Under the pieces are notes generated by a model that saw nothing but the letters and a program-made list of their open reading frames with translations, was not told the origin of the DNA and ran no database searches. From NCBI GenBank assembly GCA_003648455.1, contig QMPG01000123.1:1-8612 (forward strand): a DNA stretch of 8,612 nucleotides, read 5' to 3'. Source of the DNA: Bacteroidota bacterium (lineage in GTDB: Bacteria > Bacteroidota > Bacteroidia > Bacteroidales > B39-G9). Shown in pieces: positions 1 to 6,023 of the stretch (positions within the stretch are counted from its first letter, which is position 1; each line of letters starts with the position of its first letter). The position numbers were made by a program, and so were the translations under genes.

Positions 1-46
1 GAACTTAAAACTATGTTCTCCAGTTGGAGGATAATAGCTCAACTAT

Positions 47-86
47 AAATAAAAAACCCTCGAAAATTTATATCTTCAAGGGTTTT
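47..86 (-). terminator. Rho-independent terminator of the initiator tRNA
   Basis: Read on the minus strand, AAAACCCT (79-86) pairs with AGGGTTTT (53-60). After one mismatch, GAA/TTC (75-77 with 62-64) extends the stem around a 10-nt AT-rich loop. The transcript then runs into a T-rich stretch (TTTTTTATTTATA, toward position 47). The hairpin begins 5 nt after the tRNA 3' end, as expected for a monocistronic tRNA unit. Confidence 0.75.
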
Positions 87-90
87 GTAG

Positions 91-163
<73 letters not shown>

Positions 164-204
164 ATATATCGTAGTATGTATTATATCTATCGTTATTTGC
201 GGTG

Positions 205-234
205 CAAAGATATATTTTCTTTTTAATTTCTCAA
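205..234 (-). promoter_or_regulatory. Bacteroidota-type promoter of the tRNA-fMet
   Basis: On the minus strand, TTG (232-234) is followed after exactly 19 nt by TATCTTTG (205-212). This fits the Bacteroidota primary-sigma pattern of TTG, about 19-21 nt, then TAnnTTTG. It would start transcription near 198-200, about 35 nt upstream of the mature tRNA 5' end. It is the best promoter match noticed in the window. Confidence 0.75.
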
Positions 235-272
235 AATAATATCAACAAAAAAACAATAAAATTAGTAATGTT

Positions 273-293
273 GGCTAAATTTTATTTTGAGGT
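273..293 (+). repeat. Left inverted repeat around the GxxExxY relic
   Basis: This 21-nt arm (beginning GGCTAAATTT, ending TTTTGAGGT) is the reverse complement of 695-715 at 20 of 21 positions. Similarity continues inward less perfectly: both arms have TGATAT a few bases further in. It is the left border of a 443-bp segment holding the decayed GxxExxY gene. Whether it is a transposon end or a homology remnant cannot be told from one copy. Confidence 0.7.
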
Positions 294-326
294 GATTGAT
301 ATAATAAATATAATTGTATTAAATAC

Positions 327-414
327 CTTTGTGTAACTTTGGGTTTACTTTAAGCATCTCTGTGATATAGCTATTCCACTAAGGAACACGGAGTTCTCAC
401 TAAGTTTCACAAAG
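327..414 (+). other. Nested inverted-repeat leader before the GxxExxY relic (possible structured RNA)
   Basis: Three concentric pairings are visible. The outer arms 327-339 and 402-414 are complementary at 12 of 13 positions (one T/T mismatch at 334/407). CTCTGTG (358-364) pairs with CACGGAG (387-393), including one G:U. At the apex TTCC (374-377) pairs with GGAA (383-386) around the loop ACTAA. The fold ends just before the expected gene start. The motifs CACTAAG (377-383, 398-404) and CACAAAG (408-414) give it a repetitive look. From memory, GxxExxY genes in related genomes often have similar CACAAAG/CACGGAG-rich leaders. Function is unknown. It could act as RNA or as DNA, and no convincing promoter precedes it. 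Confidence 0.45.
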
Positions 415-418
415 AAAA

Positions 419-687
419 ATGAATTATCTAAAAAGATTATTGGTTGTGCAATAGAGGTACACAGACATTTAAGTCCTGGTTTATTAGAATCGGCTTATCA
501 GGAATGTTTATTTTATGAGTTTTAACAAGCAGGTTTAAATGTTAAAAAAAAACCAGTGGAAACATTTAATGATGTTCATACTGCACAAGTACTTACTTAT
601 TTAAAGTTGGGAAACTATAAACTTGACTTACTTTTAAACTTTCATGTAGCAGTACTCAAGAATGTTATTAAAAGATTGATAAATTAA
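419..687 (+). pseudogene. Decayed GxxExxY-family (PD-(D/E)XK-like) gene
   Basis: One reading frame (codons from 412 to the TAA at 685-687) gives an N-terminal part resembling GxxExxY proteins: NELSKKIIGCAIEVHRHL, then GLLESAY (478-498), which is the family's GxxExxY motif. A TAA at 523-525 interrupts it where relatives, from memory, read EL(K)QAG. The same frame resumes with QAGLNVKKKP, jumps to a C-terminal part (FNDVHTAQVLTYLKLGNYKL) and ends in IKRLIN. Relatives are about 120-130 residues; only about 89 codons remain. The missing block includes the central strand carrying the acidic and ExK residues of the nuclease-like fold. The only ATG (419-421) is out of frame with the homologous codons, suggesting another small lesion at the start. 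The product is almost certainly non-functional. Family function is poorly known. Confidence 0.85.
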
Positions 688-694
688 TATCAGT

Positions 695-715
695 ACCTCA
701 AAATGAAATTTAGCC
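695..715 (-). repeat. Right inverted repeat around the GxxExxY relic
   Basis: This is the partner of the arm at 273-293 (20 of 21 positions match after reverse complementing; the difference is G at 705). It begins 7 nt after the relic's final stop codon. The next bases, GTAATATTAC (716-725), form a perfect palindrome. GTAAT also occurs outside the left arm at 265-269, but three bases away from it, so a clean target-site duplication cannot be claimed. Confidence 0.7.
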
Positions 716-822
716 GTAATATTACATTTGTTGTATAAAAGTATTTTAGATATTAAAATTTATACTTTATTTAAAATTATTATATTTGCAATAATTTAAA
801 AAATTTCCAATATTAATCTCTG
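716..822. other. AT-rich spacer before the M23 gene
   Basis: No gene is seen here. It holds the palindrome GTAATATTAC (716-725) at the edge of the right inverted repeat and the candidate -7 box at 781. TACATTTG (723-730) also fits TAnnTTTG but has no matching upstream element. Confidence 0.5.
781..788 (+). promoter_or_regulatory. Candidate -7 box for the M23 peptidase gene
   Basis: TATATTTG fits the Bacteroidota -7 consensus TAnnTTTG and lies 34 nt upstream of the ATG at 823, giving a leader of roughly 25-30 nt. No TTG sits at the ideal 19-21 nt upstream, so only half of the promoter is supported. It could drive the M23-dxr-rseP run. Confidence 0.4.
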
Positions 823-1698
823 ATGACTAAAAAGAAAAAAGAATATATTAAGAAATTAAAAAACAAGTATCGATTAGTTATACTTAATGATAGCACCTTT
901 GAAGAAAAATGGTCTTTACGTCTCTCCAGACTTAACACTCTTTCTTTTGGAGGGTTTTTCATGTTATTATTGATTGCTATTGGGGTTACATTAATGACAT
1001 TTACTCCTTTGCGCGAATACATACCGGGATATCCCGATGGTAATATGAGAAGAAATATTGTGCTTAATGCAATAAGAGCAGATTCTTTGGAAAATGAAAT
1101 TAGAATTAGAGACCAGTATTTTAGGAATTTACAATTAATTACTCAGGGTAAAGAACCAAACAATTATTTTAATTCAGAAGATTCTACTATTACAGATTCT
1201 TTATTTAAACTACAAGATGTAAATTTCTCAAAATCAAAATACGATTCAATATTAAGAAAGCAAATTGAGGAAGAAGAATTTTATAATCTGTCAAATAATT
1301 ATGTTAATAATAAATCAGATAATATTAGCAAGTTGAATTTTTTTGTTCCCTTAAAAGGATATATTACAAATAAATTTAATAGTGCTGAGCAGCATTTTGG
1401 AACAGATATTGTTGCCAAACCAAACGCAACAGTACTGGCAACTCTTTCAGGCACAGTAATTATATCAACATGGACCTTCGATGCGGGTTATATTATTGAA
1501 ATACAGCACGACCATGGATTGATTTCTGTTTATAAGCACAATTCTCAACTTTTAAAAAAGACCGGTGCTATTGTTAAAGCAGGGGAACCTATTGCAATTA
1601 TTGGAAACACAGGAGAATATACAACAGGACCTCATTTACATTTTGAATTATGGCATAAGGGTAAGCCCATTGATGCCGAGAATTATATTGTTTTTTAA
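823..1698 (+). CDS. M23-family metallopeptidase, membrane anchored
   Basis: This 291-residue protein has a basic cytoplasmic N-terminus (residues 1-38), one transmembrane helix (about 42-60), a linker with helical, charged stretches (about 75-165), and a C-terminal M23 (LytM-type) domain (about 172-288). The zinc site is intact: HFGTD gives H191 and D195, and HLH gives H273. H271 and H239 (YKHN) sit where the catalytic histidines of LytM are. It should therefore be an active endopeptidase cutting peptidoglycan cross-bridges or stem peptides from the periplasmic face. The exact bond cannot be told. The segment before and after the helix (TPLREYIPGYPD) is typical of Bacteroidota M23 proteins. 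An in-frame TAA at 814-816 makes ATG 823 the first available start. dxr follows after 49 nt. Some M23 proteins are inactive activators, but the full residue set here argues against that. Confidence 0.93.
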   Translation: MTKKKKEYIKKLKNKYRLVILNDSTFEEKWSLRLSRLNTLSFGGFFMLLLIAIGVTLMTFTPLREYIPGYPDGNMRRNIVLNAIRADSLENEIRIRDQYFRNLQLITQGKEPNNYFNSEDSTITDSLFKLQDVNFSKSKYDSILRKQIEEEEFYNLSNNYVNNKSDNISKLNFFVPLKGYITNKFNSAEQHFGTDIVAKPNATVLATLSGTVIISTWTFDAGYIIEIQHDHGLISVYKHNSQLLKKTGAIVKAGEPIAIIGNTGEYTTGPHLHFELWHKGKPIDAENYIVF

Positions 1699-1747
1699 AT
1701 TTTGTATACTCTCTAAAAATTTTTGAGTTTTACACAATTATATATTT

Positions 1748-2899
1748 ATGAAGAAACGTATTGCTGTTTTAGGTTCAACAGGTTCTATTGGTACTCAAAC
1801 GTTGCAAGTTGTTGATGCTCATAAAGAACTTTTCGAAGTTGAAGTCCTTACAGCTAATAATAATGCAGATTTATTAATTAAACAGGCAATTAAATATAAA
1901 CCAAATTCGGTTGTTATTTCAAATAAAGAAAAGTATGTTTACGTTTCCGATGCTTTAAATAATTATCCCATAAAAGTTTATGCAGGCGAAGACTCTATTG
2001 CTCAAATTGTTCAATTTGATAATATAGATATTGTGCTTAATGCCTTGGTTGGATATTCTGGTTTATTACCTACCATTAAAGCCATTGAGGCAAAAAAAAG
2101 TATTGCTTTGGCAAATAAAGAAACATTGGTTGTTGCAGGCGAATTAATTAATAAATTAATAAAAGAAAATAGAGTAAGCATATTGCCGGTTGATTCCGAA
2201 CATTCAGCAATATTTCAGTGTCTTACAGGAGAAATTAACAATCCGATTGAGAAAATTTATCTTACAGCTTCAGGAGGCCCTTTTAGAGAAAAAGATATTG
2301 ATTTTTTAAAAAAAGTAACAAAAGAGCAAGCTTTAAAGCATCCAAACTGGAATATGGGAGCTAAAATCACAATCGATTCTGCTACAATGATGAATAAGGG
2401 CTTTGAAGTTATTGAGGCAAAATGGTTGTTTGGTTTAAACACAAAGCAAATTGATGTTATTGTTCATCCACAGTCGATTGTTCATTCAATTGTACAGTTT
2501 GAAGATGGTGCAATGAAAGCACAAATGGGTTTGCCTGACATGAAATTACCTATTCAATACGCTTTAAGTTACCCACAAAGAATAAAGTCGAATTTCCCAC
2601 GTTTTAATTTCTTAGATTATCCAAACTTAACTTTTGAAAAGCCGGATTTAATGAAATTTAAAAATCTTGAAATAGCTTATGAAGCTTTAGATAAAGGAGG
2701 TAATGTTGCCTGTACAATAAATGCAGCTAACGAAATAGCTGTTGATGCATTTTTAACAGACAAAATAAAATTTTTAGATATCACGACAATTATTGAAAAA
2801 ACAATTGAAAAAACGCATTTTATTAAAAATAATTCTTTTAAAGATTATATTGAAACAAACTCTGAAGCAAGAGAAATCGCAAAATCGTTAATAAAATAA
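1748..2899 (+). CDS. dxr: 1-deoxy-D-xylulose 5-phosphate reductoisomerase
   Basis: Converts 1-deoxy-D-xylulose 5-phosphate to 2-C-methyl-D-erythritol 4-phosphate with NADPH, the committed step of the MEP isoprenoid pathway, in the cytoplasm. At 383 residues it is slightly shorter than the E. coli enzyme (398). Visible signatures are the NADPH-binding GSTGSIG (9-15); LANKETLV (121-128); the metal ligands D149 and E151 in VDSEHSA plus E220 in NKGFE; SGG (175-177); the active-site loop HPNWNMG with H198 and W201; and VHPQSIVHS (239-247). These match the E. coli D150, E152, E231, H209 and W212 set in order and spacing, so the enzyme looks functional and of the fosmidomycin-target class. No Shine-Dalgarno sequence precedes the ATG. 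rseP begins 41 nt downstream; dxr and rseP also lie near each other in E. coli, with genes between them. Confidence 0.98.
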   Translation: MKKRIAVLGSTGSIGTQTLQVVDAHKELFEVEVLTANNNADLLIKQAIKYKPNSVVISNKEKYVYVSDALNNYPIKVYAGEDSIAQIVQFDNIDIVLNALVGYSGLLPTIKAIEAKKSIALANKETLVVAGELINKLIKENRVSILPVDSEHSAIFQCLTGEINNPIEKIYLTASGGPFREKDIDFLKKVTKEQALKHPNWNMGAKITIDSATMMNKGFEVIEAKWLFGLNTKQIDVIVHPQSIVHSIVQFEDGAMKAQMGLPDMKLPIQYALSYPQRIKSNFPRFNFLDYPNLTFEKPDLMKFKNLEIAYEALDKGGNVACTINAANEIAVDAFLTDKIKFLDITTIIEKTIEKTHFIKNNSFKDYIETNSEAREIAKSLIK

Positions 2900-2902
2900 A
2901 AA

Positions 2903-2920
2903 ACTCCGAATATTCGGACT
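2903..2920. repeat. Short palindrome between dxr and rseP
   Basis: The 14-nt perfect palindrome TCCGAATATTCGGA (2905-2918) sits in the 41-nt spacer. It could fold as a short stem after dxr. The T-rich tail a terminator needs is absent downstream (ACTAAAATC); instead an A-run lies upstream. It is unlikely to stop dxr transcription fully and resembles the other CCGA/TCGG palindromes of this window. Confidence 0.5.
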
Positions 2921-2940
2921 AAAATCTTAATTTATCACAA

Positions 2941-4254
2941 ATGGAAATTTTAATTAAAATTGGACAATTATTACTCAGCTTATCAATATTAGTAATATTT
3001 CATGAAGCAGGTCACTTTACTTTTGCAAAAATTTTTAAGGCAAGAGTCGAAAAGTTTTATATGTTTTTTAATCCTTGGTTTTCGCTGTTTAAGAAAAAAA
3101 TTGGCGAAACAGAATATGGTATTGGATGGATCCCTCTTGGCGGTTATGTTAAAATTGCAGGAATGATTGACGAATCAATGGATAAAGAGCAAATGAAAAA
3201 ACCGCCTCAACCATGGGAGTTTCGTTCGAAACCTGCATGGCAACGTTTTTTTATAATGTTTGGAGGCGTTTTGGTTAATTTTTTACTTGCTTTCGTTATC
3301 TATTCAATGATACTCTTTACTTGGGGTGAAGAATATCTGCCTACAGAAAATGCAAAATATGGTATTGTGTGTGACTCTGTTGCTCAAAGTATAGGTCTGC
3401 AAAACGGAGATAAAATATTAACTCTTGATAATAAAAAAGTTGAGAAATTTACAAGCATTGTTCCAAATATTTTATTAGATGAGGTTAAAACAATACAGCT
3501 TGAACGCAATGGTGAACTTGTAAATGTTGAAGTTCCTGAAAGTATTATTCCTGTTCTTCTTAAAGATAAAAATTTTATCTCACCTAGAATTCCTTTTATT
3601 ATTGGGGGATTTACTAAAAAATCGATTGCTAAAACATTGGGGTTAAAAAAAGGCGACAGAATTATCAGCTTAAATCATACAAATGCTGAATATGCAGATA
3701 TATTCACCAGAGAACTAAAAAAATATAAAAACAAACAAGTAGTTGTTAGTGTAGTAAGAGACAATGACACTCTTGATTTTACAGCTCAACTTTCAGAAAC
3801 CGGAATGTTGGGGATTTCAGTCGATATTAATAATGTTTTCGAACTAAAAAAAATTAACTATACTTTTTTTCAGGCTATTCCTGCAGGAGTAACCAAAAGC
3901 TATAGAATGGGAGCAAACTATTTAAAACAATTTAAAATATTATTTAAACCCGAAACCGAAGCATATAAATCTGTAGGAGGGTTTATTTCTATTGGTAATA
4001 TTTTTCCCGGACAGTGGGACTGGCTTTCTTTTTGGAGTTTAACAGCATTTCTATCAATAATGTTGGGAATAATTAATCTTTTACCAATTCCTGCTTTAGA
4101 CGGAGGTCATATTTTATTTTTGATTTATGAAATGGTTACACGAAGAAAACCAAGCGACAAATTTCTTGAATATGCACAAATTGTTGGAATGATAATTCTT
4201 TTTGCTTTATTAATTCTTGCAAATGGGAACGACATATTTAAGCTGTTTAATTAA
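2941..4254 (+). CDS. rseP: RseP-type site-2 (M50) intramembrane zinc protease
   Basis: A 437-residue polytopic inner-membrane protease. The first helix carries the zinc-binding HEAGH (21-25). The membrane-associated GGYVKIAG (67-74) and FGGVLVNFLLA (107-117) follow, and the third metal ligand is D387 in PALDGGH near the C-terminal helices (about 362-398 and 411-428). The periplasmic part between helices has two PDZ-like repeats, roughly 138-200 (GLQNGDKILTLD) and 222-285 (GLKKGDRIISLN), the arrangement of E. coli RseP. Family members cut transmembrane segments of anti-sigma factors after a first periplasmic cleavage, and remove remnant signal peptides. The substrate here is unknown, and no anti-sigma gene is in the window. 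The length matches the E. coli protein (about 450). The start at 2941 leaves HEAGH at the usual distance from the N-terminus. Confidence 0.96.
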   Translation: MEILIKIGQLLLSLSILVIFHEAGHFTFAKIFKARVEKFYMFFNPWFSLFKKKIGETEYGIGWIPLGGYVKIAGMIDESMDKEQMKKPPQPWEFRSKPAWQRFFIMFGGVLVNFLLAFVIYSMILFTWGEEYLPTENAKYGIVCDSVAQSIGLQNGDKILTLDNKKVEKFTSIVPNILLDEVKTIQLERNGELVNVEVPESIIPVLLKDKNFISPRIPFIIGGFTKKSIAKTLGLKKGDRIISLNHTNAEYADIFTRELKKYKNKQVVVSVVRDNDTLDFTAQLSETGMLGISVDINNVFELKKINYTFFQAIPAGVTKSYRMGANYLKQFKILFKPETEAYKSVGGFISIGNIFPGQWDWLSFWSLTAFLSIMLGIINLLPIPALDGGHILFLIYEMVTRRKPSDKFLEYAQIVGMIILFALLILANGNDIFKLFN

Positions 4255-4287
4255 AAACGGAAATAACATTAGTAATAAAAAAAACAG

Positions 4288-4308
4288 ATGCCGAAACAAG
4301 TTCGGCAT
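4288..4308. repeat. Hairpin repeat between rseP and gatA
   Basis: ATGCCGAA (4288-4295) and TTCGGCAT (4301-4308) form a perfect 8-bp stem around the loop ACAAG. The 111-nt spacer otherwise holds no gene. From memory, near-identical hairpins (GTCAT-G-CxGAACTTGTTTC-type) recur between genes of many Bacteroidota, so this is probably a dispersed repeat. On the plus strand no T-run follows. On the minus strand an 8-T run does, so it would terminate better in the direction opposite to the genes here. Confidence 0.6.
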
Positions 4309-4365
4309 GACTGCTATTAAACGAATACAATACTACATCATATAATAATTTTGCATAAATAATAG

Positions 4366-5793
4366 GTGTATAATTCATTATCAGAAATACAAAAACAATT
4401 ATTCAGCAAGCAACTTAGCGTTGAAAATATTGTTAATGAGTATCTAAAAAAAATTAAGGAAGAAACACATCTTAATGCTTTTGTTGAAGTTTTTGAAAAA
4501 GAGGCTAAAATTCAAGCAAAAAAGATTGATTTTAAAATTAAACAAAATAATGCAGGCAAGCTCGCCGGACTTGTTATTGGCATTAAAGACAATATTTGCT
4601 ATAAAGGACATAAAGTAACTGCCGGCTCCAAAATTCTCGAAAATTTTGTTTCAACTTACCACTCAACCGCAGTAGAACGATTAATTAACGAAGATGCAAT
4701 AATTATAGGAAGGCTAAACTGCGATGAGTTTGCAATGGGAAGTTCAAACGAAACATCTGTTTACGGCAGCGTTTTAAATCCTTTTGACGAAACAAGAGTT
4801 TCCGGAGGCTCGTCGGGAGGCTCTGCTGTTGCTGTTGCTGCTGATTTGTGCCTGGCTGCTCTCGGCTCTGATACAGGCGGTTCTGTTCGTCAGCCTGCTT
4901 CTTTTTGCGGTGTTGTGGGTTTAAAACCTACTTATGGTCGTGTTTCTCGCTACGGACTTATTGCTTATGCTTCATCGTTTGACCAAATTGGTGTTTTAGC
5001 CAAAAATATTAGTGATGTTGCTGTAATTCTTGAAATAATTGCCGGTGACGACGGATTAGATTCAACAGTATCAGACAAAGCTGTTCCCGAATATTCAAAA
5101 TCGTTAGAAATTAGTAAAAATTACAAGATTGCTTTTCTAAACAATCATCTCAAAAATAAAGAATTAGACCCTGAGATAAGAGATAAAATTTTAAGCGTTT
5201 TTGATTACTTAAAATCAATAGGTCACAGTGTGAAAGCTGTAGATTTTAAACTTACCGATTTATTAATCCCAACATATTATGTGCTGACTACTGCCGAGGC
5301 ATCGTCAAACCTGTCGCGATATGATGGAGTGCGTTTTGGATATCGAAATACAGATTCTACAAACATAAATTCTCTTTACACAAATAGCAGAACAAAGGGA
5401 TTTGGCGAAGAAGTAAAACGAAGAATAATGACAGGAACATTTGTTTTGAGCAAAGGTTTTGTTGATGAATATTTTACAAAAGCACAAAAAGTAAGAAGAT
5501 TAATTCAAAACGAAACAAATATGATATTTAGTGATTTTGATTTTATTATTTCACCAACAACACCCACAACAGCCTTTAAGTTAGGAACAAAAACTCAAAA
5601 TCCTGTTGAGATGTATCTTGAAGATATTTTTACTGTTCATGCCAATTTAGTTGGTATTCCCGCAATATCAATTCCTCTTGGCAAGCATAGCAATGGTATG
5701 CCTTATGGTATTCAAATTCTTTCCCGCAAATTTGATGAACAATCACTATTGGCTTTTGCTGATTTTCTGATTCAAAACAAAACTCTTTGTTAA
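4366..5793 (+). CDS. gatA: Asp-tRNA(Asn)/Glu-tRNA(Gln) amidotransferase subunit A
   Basis: Glutaminase subunit of GatCAB, which amidates mischarged Glu-tRNA(Gln) and/or Asp-tRNA(Asn) in the cytoplasm. The 475 residues show the whole amidase-signature fold: K74 (GIKDN), cis-serine S149 in GGSSGGS, and nucleophile S173 in GSDTGGS. These are the Lys-Ser-Ser triad, matching S. aureus GatA K79/S154/S178 with a constant offset of 5. R353 and D420 fall where the glutamine-binding residues lie. GVVGLKPTYGRVSRYG (182-197) is the family's conserved segment. The start is GTG; an in-frame TAG immediately upstream (4363-4365) rules out an earlier start, and the N-terminus aligns with family length. gatB and gatC are not adjacent. 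Its presence suggests that Gln-tRNA or Asn-tRNA is made indirectly, though other genes would be needed to decide. Confidence 0.97.
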   Translation: MYNSLSEIQKQLFSKQLSVENIVNEYLKKIKEETHLNAFVEVFEKEAKIQAKKIDFKIKQNNAGKLAGLVIGIKDNICYKGHKVTAGSKILENFVSTYHSTAVERLINEDAIIIGRLNCDEFAMGSSNETSVYGSVLNPFDETRVSGGSSGGSAVAVAADLCLAALGSDTGGSVRQPASFCGVVGLKPTYGRVSRYGLIAYASSFDQIGVLAKNISDVAVILEIIAGDDGLDSTVSDKAVPEYSKSLEISKNYKIAFLNNHLKNKELDPEIRDKILSVFDYLKSIGHSVKAVDFKLTDLLIPTYYVLTTAEASSNLSRYDGVRFGYRNTDSTNINSLYTNSRTKGFGEEVKRRIMTGTFVLSKGFVDEYFTKAQKVRRLIQNETNMIFSDFDFIISPTTPTTAFKLGTKTQNPVEMYLEDIFTVHANLVGIPAISIPLGKHSNGMPYGIQILSRKFDEQSLLAFADFLIQNKTLC

Positions 5794-5796
5794 TTA

Positions 5797-5815
5797 AAAT
5801 TTATCTGATAAATTT
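5797..5815. repeat. 19-nt AT-rich perfect palindrome after gatA
   Basis: AAATTTATC (5797-5805), a central T, then GATAAATTT (5807-5815) form a perfect dyad starting 4 nt after the gatA stop codon. As RNA it is a weak all-A:U stem with no T-tail. As DNA it has the shape of an operator for a dimeric regulator. No function can be assigned. Confidence 0.35.
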
Positions 5816-5848
5816 ACATGCAATTATTTGACTTAAAAATCGTTTTTT

Positions 5849-6012
5849 AATTAGGAATTAAGATTTTAGATTTAATTTAGTCACATAACTTGTCCCGATT
5901 TTTCGGGAAGTGAATGTTTATATAATGAATTTGAAATTCGAAAGTATTATTAAAACCGAAAAAAATTCAAATAACCATAATTCCTAATTCGTAATTATTA
6001 ATTCGTAATTAA
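5849..6012. repeat. Inverted and tandem repeats in the gatA-DUF4837 spacer
   Basis: AATTAGGAATTA (5849-5860) is exactly inverted as TAATTCCTAATT (5978-5989). Overlapping the right copy, TAATTCGTAATTA occurs twice in tandem (5985-5997 and 5999-6011) with a 14-nt period. Between the inverted copies sits the hairpin TCCCGA-TTTT-TCGGGA (5893-5908), flanked by ACT and AGT that can extend the stem across a 2-nt bulge. The 230-nt spacer shows no coding potential. It may be a decayed small mobile element or regulatory DNA for the lipoprotein gene. Confidence 0.5.
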
Positions 6013-6023
6013 ATTATAAACCA

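Noticed and set aside
16..31. Small hairpin TTCTCC-AGTT-GGAGGA at the window edge
   Set aside because: A 6-bp stem including a G:T pair with a tetraloop, but without context or tail; its role cannot be judged from the truncated flank.
324..331. TACCTTTG as a -7 box for the GxxExxY relic
   Set aside because: No TTG at the right distance upstream, and the sequence overlaps the outer stem of the leader.
419..454. Short peptide from the ATG at 419
   Set aside because: It stops after 11 codons in a frame different from the GxxExxY homology; it is a by-product of the decayed start.
813..1022. Minus-strand open frame antisense to the start of the M23 gene
   Set aside because: It overlaps a well-supported gene, has low-complexity content and no family resemblance.
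1711..1727. CTC-AAAAA/TTTTT-GAG inverted repeat between the M23 gene and dxr as a terminator
   Set aside because: The arms meet with no loop and almost only A:T pairs; unlikely to terminate, and the 49-nt spacing fits cotranscription.
2257..2442. Minus-strand open frame within dxr
   Set aside because: Shadow of the conserved dxr coding sequence with no independent signal.
4346..4353. TAATTTTG as a -7 box for gatA
   Set aside because: No matching TTG 19-21 nt upstream, and it would leave only a few nucleotides of leader before the GTG.
5305..5487. Minus-strand open frame within gatA
   Set aside because: Cysteine-rich antisense translation of a conserved enzyme; not a gene.
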